DNA of 35,198 bases. It comes from an uncultured Rhodobacterales bacterium. Lineage in GTDB: Bacteria; Pseudomonadota; Alphaproteobacteria; Rhodobacterales; Rhodobacteraceae. Position 1 is the first letter of the stretch. Every line of letters begins with the position of its first letter. The stretch spans positions 1 to 35,198 of the forward strand of contig CAIQOV010000017.1 in NCBI GenBank assembly GCA_903873585.1, in the 5' to 3' direction. Position numbers and translations under genes: made by a program. The notes under the pieces were generated by a model. It worked only from the letters and a program-made list of their open reading frames with translations. It was not told the origin of the DNA and made no database searches. Shown here one piece after another: positions 29,746 to 35,198 of the stretch.

Positions 29746-30923
29746 GTGCCAAGGAAAGCCTTGCGGTTTGGCTTTTGGCGCTGGGCCTATTTTTGGTCTA
29801 TGCGGGGATGTTTTACGCCTTTCCCGCGCTGTTGCCCGACCTTTTGGCTGACACGGGGTGGAGCAAGGCTGATTTGGCCCTTGGGCCGACGCTGTCTTAT
29901 CTGGTCATGGCGGTGCTGACACCGCTGACGGGGCGGGTGATTGATCGGGGCCATGGCGGGGTCTTGGTGGTGATTATGCCGGTGCTGGGGGCGGTGGGGA
30001 TTGCCACCCTCGCCTTTGTGCAAACGCGCGCGCAGTGGTGGGCGGTTTGGGCGGTGCTGGGGGTGGCGCAATCGGGCTGTCTTTATGAAAGCGTCTTTGC
30101 GCTTCTGACACGCCGGATGGGGGCGCATGCTCGCATAGCGATTACGCGGATCACGCTGGTGGCGGGGCTTTCCAGCACGATGACCTTTCCCTTGGGCCAT
30201 TGGCTTGGCCATGCTTATGGTGGGCAGGGGGCCTATCTGGGGTTTGCGGCCTTGGCTCTTGTGGGCACGGTGCCGCTTAACATTTGGGCCACGCGCCTGT
30301 TGCGCGGGCCAGAGGTGTCGCGCAGTGCCGAGGATAACCGAGGCGCTTTGCGCGCCGCCCTGCGCCGCCCTGCCTTTTGGGGGATCGCTGCCATTTTCGC
30401 ACTGATCTGGCTAAGCCATGGGATGCTGTTGACCTATATTCTGCCGCTGTTTCAAGAACGCGGTGTCTCGCGTGAATGGGCTGCGGTGGCGGCGGCGTGT
30501 TTGGGGCCAGCGCAATTGGCGGGGCGGATGGTGTTGGCTTTGGGCGGGGCCAAGGTGGAAAACCGTATGGCCACGCGGGTGTCGCTGCTGATGGTGGTGC
30601 TGGCATCGTGCCTGCTGTGGTTTGCGGGGGCGGCACCGGTTTTGGTCTTTGTGGTGGTGATAGTGCAGGGCGCGGGGGTGGGACTGATGTCAATCATGCG
30701 CCCGATGCTGATTATGGATGTGCTGGGGCGGCGCGGGTTTGGCGCGATCTCGGGCGCATCGGCGGTGTCGCCCATTGTCGCGACGGCGGCAGCGCCGGTT
30801 CTGGGGGCCTATTTACTGGATCACTTCGGTGCAGGCGCGGTTTATGCCTGCTTGATCGGCTTTTCCAGCCTGTCACTGGCTGTCGCTTTGGTGCTTACGC
30901 GCAAGCCTGCACTGGCTGGTTAA
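29742..30923 (+). CDS. MFS transporter, substrate unknown
   Basis: This 393-residue protein has about twelve membrane helices and the inter-repeat loop with LLRGPEVSRSAEDNRG near residues 185-200. GRVIDRGHGG after helix 2 is the MFS motif A region (normally GxLaDrxGrr). It resembles the monocarboxylate/oxalate-formate branch, but this is a tentative reading. The start is GTG 29742, overlapping the peptidase stop by 4 nt. Its own stop overlaps the convergent hydratase gene by 4 nt. Confidence 0.88.
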   Translation: MSAKESLAVWLLALGLFLVYAGMFYAFPALLPDLLADTGWSKADLALGPTLSYLVMAVLTPLTGRVIDRGHGGVLVVIMPVLGAVGIATLAFVQTRAQWWAVWAVLGVAQSGCLYESVFALLTRRMGAHARIAITRITLVAGLSSTMTFPLGHWLGHAYGGQGAYLGFAALALVGTVPLNIWATRLLRGPEVSRSAEDNRGALRAALRRPAFWGIAAIFALIWLSHGMLLTYILPLFQERGVSREWAAVAAACLGPAQLAGRMVLALGGAKVENRMATRVSLLMVVLASCLLWFAGAAPVLVFVVVIVQGAGVGLMSIMRPMLIMDVLGRRGFGAISGASAVSPIVATAAAPVLGAYLLDHFGAGAVYACLIGFSSLSLAVALVLTRKPALAG

Positions 30924-31708
30924 GCCCAGTTGGGCGGGCGCTTTTGCAAAAAGGCGCTGATGCCTTCGTTGGTTTCGGAGTTGAGCAAATTGTCCACCAT
31001 AGCGCTGCCTGCGGCGGCATAGGCTTGGTCAAGCTGCAGGCCAGTTTGCGCGGCAAAGGCGGCTTTGCCAATGCGAAGGGCAGCGGGCAGTTTTTGCGCC
31101 AAGGATTGGGCGAGCGCCATCGTTTGCGCCGACAAATCGTCAGCCGAGGTGACGCGGTTGACTAGGCCAAGGGCTTGGGCGCGGGTGGCAGATAGGAACT
31201 CTCCGGTCGCGGCCAACTCAAACGCGGCGGATTGCGGGATTTTGCGCGATAGGGCAACGATGGGGGTCGAGCAGAACAGGCCGATGTTCACGCCGTTCAC
31301 CCCAAAGCGCGCATGGTCGCTGGCGACAACCATGTCGCAGGTCGCAGCCAACTGGCACCCTGCGGCGGTTGCGATGCCCTGCACCTGAGCAATGACAGGT
31401 TTGGGCAGGGCGGCGATTTGCTGCATCACGCGGGCGCACAGGGCGAAAAGATCGCCAAAAGCTGCGGCCCCCGCATCGGGAGACTGACGCGCGGCTTGAA
31501 TTTCTTTCAGGTCGTGGCCTGCGCAAAAGGCTTTGCCCATAGCACTGATCACCACAACCCGCACGGCGGGATCGGCGGCCACTGCGTCAAACTCTGCCGC
31601 CAAAGCGTGCAGCATGGGTGTGGACAGGGCGTTCAGCTTGGCGGGGTCGTTCAAAACCAACACAGCCACAGCGCCTTCGTCGGCGCGCAGGATCAAGGGA
31701 TGGGTCAT
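30920..31708 (-). CDS. Enoyl-CoA hydratase/isomerase family protein
   Basis: This 262-residue crotonase-fold protein shows KLNALSTPML, the oxyanion-hole segment AFCAGHDLKEI, and GIATAAGCQLAATCDMVVAS near residues 110-130. The second oxyanion segment is present. One of the usual catalytic glutamates appears replaced: the stretch reads AAGCQLA where hydratases commonly have GGGCELA. The protein resembles the ECHDC3-type subgroup, whose substrates are unclear. Its start overlaps the bactofilin stop by 4 nt. Confidence 0.88.
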   Translation of the reverse strand: MTHPLILRADEGAVAVLVLNDPAKLNALSTPMLHALAAEFDAVAADPAVRVVVISAMGKAFCAGHDLKEIQAARQSPDAGAAAFGDLFALCARVMQQIAALPKPVIAQVQGIATAAGCQLAATCDMVVASDHARFGVNGVNIGLFCSTPIVALSRKIPQSAAFELAATGEFLSATRAQALGLVNRVTSADDLSAQTMALAQSLAQKLPAALRIGKAAFAAQTGLQLDQAYAAAGSAMVDNLLNSETNEGISAFLQKRPPNWA

Positions 31709-32076
31709 GGCTTGTTCACCTTGAACTGACCCTCAACCACCGCGCCGCTTTCGATGGATAGCGTGGTATACACCACTTCGCCCTGCACCTCGCACGCAGA
31801 TCGCAGCGCTAGGCTTTGGGTTGCAATTGTGCCGCCGAATTTCCCGCGCACATCGACGTCTTCGGCAGAAACCTTGCCGCTGACCTGCCCGTCAACCCCG
31901 ATGATCAAGGACTTCGCGGTGATCTTCCCCTGAACCTTGCCCGAAACCTCGACCGTGCTGCTTGTGAGAATATCGCCCGTGATGACCAGATCGGAGGCCA
32001 GTACCGATTTGCCAAACCCGCCGAAGGTTGGCGGTGCGCTGGCCGGCGTCGTGAGGTCGTTTGATTTGCTGAACAT
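31705..32076 (-). CDS. Bactofilin family cytoskeletal protein
   Basis: This 123-residue polymer-forming protein has a disordered N terminus of about 25 residues, rich in Ser, Thr and Pro, followed by a right-handed beta-helix made of short repeats (VEVSGKVQGKI, VDGQVSGKVSAEDVDVRGKF, IESGAVVEGQF). Bactofilins assemble without nucleotide into membrane-associated filaments that place cell-wall enzymes or chromosome partners. AGGATC lies 9 nt upstream of the ATG. The gene diverges from the ureohydrolase and overlaps the hydratase downstream by 4 nt. Confidence 0.92.
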   Translation of the reverse strand: MFSKSNDLTTPASAPPTFGGFGKSVLASDLVITGDILTSSTVEVSGKVQGKITAKSLIIGVDGQVSGKVSAEDVDVRGKFGGTIATQSLALRSACEVQGEVVYTTLSIESGAVVEGQFKVNKP

Positions 32077-32243
32077 GGGACAGGATCCTGAAAAACTCTG
32101 CGCGATTAGGGCTTAAGCCAGAGGTGGGGTCAAGAGGCGGGCGAAAGCCAGTGCCGTTTCGCGCCAGATCGTGTCGCAGAGTGGATTGCAACTGGGGCAA
32201 GGGGCTGTTTGACTGCGCCCAAATGACGCTAGGAGGCGAACAA

Positions 32244-33209
32244 ATGGCTGGTGATCCGTTCTTTCAACCCGTGTCCGGCATGGACTTGCCGCGATTCGCC
32301 GGTGTGCCCACGTTTATGCGCTTGCCGCTGGTCGATTTTGACCATCCGCGTTTCAAGGATGTGCAAATTGCGCTGGTCGGCGCGCCTTGGGATGGCGGCA
32401 CCACCAACCGCCCCGGCCCGCGCCATGGCCCGCGCCAGTTGCGCGACCTGTCCACCATGATCCGCGCCAAGAACGGGTCAACTTGGGTGGCCCCGTTCGA
32501 GCTGGTCAACTGCGCCGATGTGGGCGACGTGGCCCCCAACCCTGCTGATCTGATGGATTCACTGGCGCGCATGGAGGCGTTTTACACGCGCCTTAAGGTC
32601 GCAGGTGTGCGGCCCCTGACCGGTGGCGGCGACCATCTGTGCACCTTGCCGATCTTGCGTGCCTTGGCCAAAGATCGCCCGCTGGGGCTGATACAATTCG
32701 ACAGCCACACCGATTTGAACGACATCTACTTTGGCACGGGCAAATATACCCACGGCACCCCGTTTCGCCGCGCGATGGAAGAGGGGCTGATCGACCCCAA
32801 GCGCTATGTGCTGATCGGCATCCGCGGCACGGCCTATGGTCGCGAGGATTGGGACTTTGCCGAGGCGAACGGCATCCGCATCATCGGCATCGACGAATTC
32901 CACCGCAGGGGCGTGGAAGATGTGATGGTCGAAGCGCGCTCTATCGTGGGCGACGGCGAAACCTACGTGACCTATGACATCGACTTTGTGGACCCAACCT
33001 TTGCGCCGGGCACTGGTACGCCGGAAGTGGGGGGGCCGAACGCGTGGCAGGCGTTGCAAGTGGCGCGCGCGTTGCGGGGCTTGAACATTATGGGCGCGGA
33101 TTTGGTGGAAGTGTCACCGCCGTTTGACCAAACGGGCGGGACGGCTTGGTTGGGGATCAGCCTGATGTTTGAACTGCTGTGTGTGATGGCAGAACGGATG
33201 GCGCGCTAG
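32244..33209 (+). CDS. Ureohydrolase (agmatinase/arginase superfamily)
   Basis: This 321-residue metal-dependent hydrolase has all binuclear-manganese motifs: GGDH at 128-131, DSHTD at 153-157 (usually DAHTD) and DIDFVDP at 245-251, plus THGTPF at 169-174 and GTGTPE at 257-261. The family cleaves a guanidino compound to urea and an amine. Agmatine is the usual guess, but guanidinobutyrate, guanidinopropionate or guanidine hydrolases share the same motifs. ATG 32244 has AGGAGG 7 nt upstream. A repeat copy follows, then an amidohydrolase gene. Confidence 0.92.
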   Translation: MAGDPFFQPVSGMDLPRFAGVPTFMRLPLVDFDHPRFKDVQIALVGAPWDGGTTNRPGPRHGPRQLRDLSTMIRAKNGSTWVAPFELVNCADVGDVAPNPADLMDSLARMEAFYTRLKVAGVRPLTGGGDHLCTLPILRALAKDRPLGLIQFDSHTDLNDIYFGTGKYTHGTPFRRAMEEGLIDPKRYVLIGIRGTAYGREDWDFAEANGIRIIGIDEFHRRGVEDVMVEARSIVGDGETYVTYDIDFVDPTFAPGTGTPEVGGPNAWQALQVARALRGLNIMGADLVEVSPPFDQTGGTAWLGISLMFELLCVMAERMAR

Positions 33210-33216
33210 GGCCTGC

Positions 33217-33286
33217 GGCCGCCGGAAGGCCGGGGGGCGCTGCCCCCCTGGACCCCCCCGGGATATTTGAGCACGTATGAAAGGGA
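33217..33286 (+). repeat. Intergenic palindromic repeat, copy 3 (ureohydrolase-amidohydrolase)
   Basis: GGGGGGC (33232-33238) and GCCCCCC (33242-33248) enclose GCT, the same loop as in copy 1. They are followed by GGACCCCCCC, GGGATATTTG (33260-33269) and GCACGTATGAAAGGG (33271-33285). The ATG at 33277 is in frame with the following gene, and AAAGGGAG provides its Shine-Dalgarno sequence. Confidence 0.75.
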
Positions 33287-33294
33287 GAATTGCC

Positions 33295-34950
33295 ATGCTC
33301 GCAGAGATGATTGTCACAGGGGCCAAGGTTTTGACCATGGATCCGGCGCAGCCAAGGGCCGAGGCGGTGGCGCTGGCTGGGGGCAAGATTGTTGCTGTCG
33401 GATCGGCGGCAACTGTCATGGCGTTGCGTGGGCCCGCGACTCAGGTGATCGAGGCGGGCGGGCGGACCTTGCTGCCGGGCTTTATCGAAAGCCACATGCA
33501 CTTGTTTGGTGGGGCCGAGTTGCAGCATTTGCAATTGACGGGCTTGCACGGGCATGATGCCTTGCGCGCGGCTTTTACGGAGTACGCGCAAGGGCGCGAC
33601 GGGATGTTGATGGCAGAAGGTGCAGATTACAGCCTGTTGCCGAATGGGGTCACGCGCCACGATCTGGACGCCATCTTTGCCGACCGCCCGATTGCCTTGC
33701 GGGCGATGGACCATCACACGGTTTGGGCCAACACTAAGGCGTTGGAGCTGACCGGCTTGTTGCACGGGGCCGAAATGCCCATGGGGCATGAGGTTGTGAT
33801 GGGTGCCGACGGGCTGGCCACCGGCGAGTTGCGCGAGTTTGAGGCGTTTGATCCGATCCTTGCGCTGGCGGGGGTGTCGCGGCTGTATGTAGCGATCTCG
33901 AAGGGGGCGGAGCCTGCGGTTTGGCCATCAGATGCCGAGCGGGCTGTGGATAAGGACCACATCGCGCGGGGCTTGGCCCACTGCGCGCAGCAAGGCTGCA
34001 CCAGTTTGGTCAGCATGGATGGCAACCGCTACACGCTGGCCCTGCTGCGTGAGATGCAAGCCGAGGGGCGGTTGACCCAGCGCGTCAAGGTGCCGTTCCA
34101 TATGAAGCCAGAGTTCCCCTTGCAGGAGTTGGACCGCGCCAGTGCGATGTCGGAAGAATTCAACGACGACTGGATCAGCTCTGGCTTTGTGAAGATGTTT
34201 ATGGACGGCGTGGTGGATAGCCGCACCGCCTTTATGCTGCACGATTACCCCGGCGTGCCCGGCCATCGCAGCATGCCATTGTTCGACCCGGCCTATTTCG
34301 ACGAAGTCTGCACCGAGATTGACCGGCGCGGATTGCAAATCGCTGTCCATGCGATCGGCGATGGGGCCGTGCGCCAAACGATCAACGGCTACGAAGCCGC
34401 CGCCAAAGCCAACGGGCTGCATGATATGCACCACCGGATCGAGCATATCGAACTGATCAACCGCGCCGATGTGCCGCGCCTTGCAGCGCTTGGCATCACG
34501 GCCAGCCTGCAACCGGCCCACCCGCCCGGGGCGATGGATTTCCCGATTGCCGCGATGGAGACAGTCTTTGCCCCAGAGCGTTGGAAAGACGCCTATCTTT
34601 GCCGCGATCTGGCTGAAGCGGGGGCGCAGGTGGCCTTTGCCTCTGACTGGCCGGTGGCGGATGTGTCGGTGCTGCGCGGGCTGCAGGCGAATTTGACGCG
34701 GCCGGCCTATGCTGGCGGGACACCACAGGGGCTGGACCTGATGGCAGCACTTCACGCATATACTGCCGGAGGGGCGCGTGCCGCGCATATGGAGACGCTG
34801 ACAGGCACGCTGCGGCCAGGCATGGCTGCCGATCTTGTGCTGATCGACGGTGACATCGAAACGATTGACGCCGAGCAAATCGGCCAGACGGGAATCGCTT
34901 TGACGGTAGCGGGGGGCAGAATCATCCACCAAGCCCATGGATTCGCTTAA
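33295..34950 (+). CDS. Amidohydrolase-3 family metal-dependent hydrolase (YtcJ-like)
   Basis: This 551-residue protein has the amidohydrolase pattern: a small beta-sandwich start (MIVTGAKVLTMDP), LLPGFIESHMHL with metal ligands His67 and His69, FVKMFMDGVVDSRTA in the middle, AVHAIGDGA, HRIEHIE, FASDWPV with a late Asp ligand, and GMAADLVLIDGD at the end. YtcJ-type enzymes act on N-acyl or cyclic amide substrates that are mostly unknown. ATG 33295 is preferred; ATG 33277 lies inside the repeat and would add MKGRIA. Its position after a ureohydrolase hints at a nitrogen-scavenging role. Confidence 0.9.
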   Translation: MLAEMIVTGAKVLTMDPAQPRAEAVALAGGKIVAVGSAATVMALRGPATQVIEAGGRTLLPGFIESHMHLFGGAELQHLQLTGLHGHDALRAAFTEYAQGRDGMLMAEGADYSLLPNGVTRHDLDAIFADRPIALRAMDHHTVWANTKALELTGLLHGAEMPMGHEVVMGADGLATGELREFEAFDPILALAGVSRLYVAISKGAEPAVWPSDAERAVDKDHIARGLAHCAQQGCTSLVSMDGNRYTLALLREMQAEGRLTQRVKVPFHMKPEFPLQELDRASAMSEEFNDDWISSGFVKMFMDGVVDSRTAFMLHDYPGVPGHRSMPLFDPAYFDEVCTEIDRRGLQIAVHAIGDGAVRQTINGYEAAAKANGLHDMHHRIEHIELINRADVPRLAALGITASLQPAHPPGAMDFPIAAMETVFAPERWKDAYLCRDLAEAGAQVAFASDWPVADVSVLRGLQANLTRPAYAGGTPQGLDLMAALHAYTAGGARAAHMETLTGTLRPGMAADLVLIDGDIETIDAEQIGQTGIALTVAGGRIIHQAHGFA

Positions 34951-34951
34951 G

Positions 34952-34960
34952 TTATCCACA
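34952..34960 (+). promoter_or_regulatory. Single perfect DnaA box
   Basis: TTATCCACA matches the consensus DnaA-binding 9-mer exactly, 1 nt after the amidohydrolase stop. I found no second box and no AT-rich unwinding element in the remaining bases, so this is not evidence for an origin. It could be a DnaA titration or regulatory site, or chance. Confidence 0.35.
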
Positions 34961-35093
34961 GAATAGACCTTGCAGCTGCATTCAACTGGGTGCGGCTGCG
35001 TTGGCTGGATGATGACAACCGCGCCGATGTGCCTAAAAAACCCAAGTTTTACGGGCGCTGACAAGAAATCGTCACAGTTGGTGTTTTTTCCTC

Positions 35094-35122
35094 TTGCGGG
35101 TAAATGTGAGTTTGCCTAGATA
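35094..35122 (+). promoter_or_regulatory. Possible strong promoter at the window edge
   Basis: TTGCGG (35094-35099) and TAGATA (35117-35122) are separated by 17 nt and preceded by a T-run (GTTTTTTCC). After it comes a G-rich untranslated stretch to the end of the window. The arrangement could be the promoter and leader of a stable RNA or a highly expressed gene that begins beyond the edge. Both hexamers match consensus only partly. Confidence 0.3.
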
Positions 35123-35198
35123 CGGCCTCACCGAAACGCGGACGTTGCTTGAAGGCGGTGGAAGCGGGGAGGTTGCGGCGGTGGCGGGTTTAGGCTTG

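Noticed and set aside
34952-34960. Replication origin suggested by the DnaA box
   Set aside because: Only one box is present, with no AT-rich element and none of the usual origin-neighbour genes.
33928-35064. 378-codon minus-strand frame over the amidohydrolase and beyond
   Set aside because: Most of it mirrors the amidohydrolase, its composition is biased, and the 114 nt beyond that gene carry no start signal.

Overview
The window looks like the chromosome of an alphaproteobacterium of the Rhodobacteraceae type. This rests on the high-GC coding style, the ChpT histidine phosphotransferase, the olsB-olsA ornithine-lipid pair, an Obg GTPase of about 340 residues without a long C-terminal extension, ctaA, and GC-rich hairpin repeats between genes. 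The assignment is an inference from gene content; there is no rRNA or tRNA gene in the window to confirm it.

Layout. (1) 1-3018 is visibly more AT-rich and differs in codon use from the rest. It holds the tail of an unidentified protein, a ParA/MinD-like P-loop ATPase with an atypical Walker A, a perfect 30-bp palindrome, an unrecognised 471-residue protein and a small helix-turn-helix-like protein. This is the accessory part of the window. (2) 3039-3968 is a MYG1-type DHH phosphoesterase. (3) 3970-10901 is a sugar-type locus. A minus-strand operon (FGGY kinase, short-chain dehydrogenase, class I/II aminotransferase) diverges from a plus-strand ribose-type ABC importer (binding protein, double ATPase, permease). 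(4) 11036-17217 is a peptide-type ABC importer operon (DppC-like, DppB-like, binding protein, acetamidase/formamidase-family enzyme, fused DppD-DppF ATPase). (5) 17214-19320, on the minus strand, carries an EamA transporter and an Old Yellow Enzyme-family reductase. (6) 19538-23001 is obgE-proB-proA, with a palindromic repeat between proB and proA. (7) 22991-26950 holds chpT, a DUF3553-type small protein, olsB-olsA, a divergent ThiE/TenI-like protein and trmJ. (8) 27134-30923 is ctaA, an M32 carboxypeptidase and an MFS transporter, each overlapping the next by 4 nt. (9) 30920-32076, minus strand, is a bactofilin followed by an enoyl-CoA hydratase-family protein. (10) 32244-34950 is a ureohydrolase and an amidohydrolase-3 family enzyme, separated by another copy of the repeat. 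(11) The last 248 bases hold no gene. They contain one perfect DnaA box and a possible promoter at the very edge.

The region is compact: many genes overlap by 4 nt, and several convergent pairs overlap at their 3' ends. The most unusual items are the AT-rich ATPase/unknown-protein pair with its palindrome, the amidase embedded in a peptide-type ABC operon, the repeat that carries an in-frame ATG and a Shine-Dalgarno-like sequence in front of two genes, and a ThiE-like protein that has lost key ThiE motifs. No CRISPR array, insertion sequence or tRNA gene was seen.
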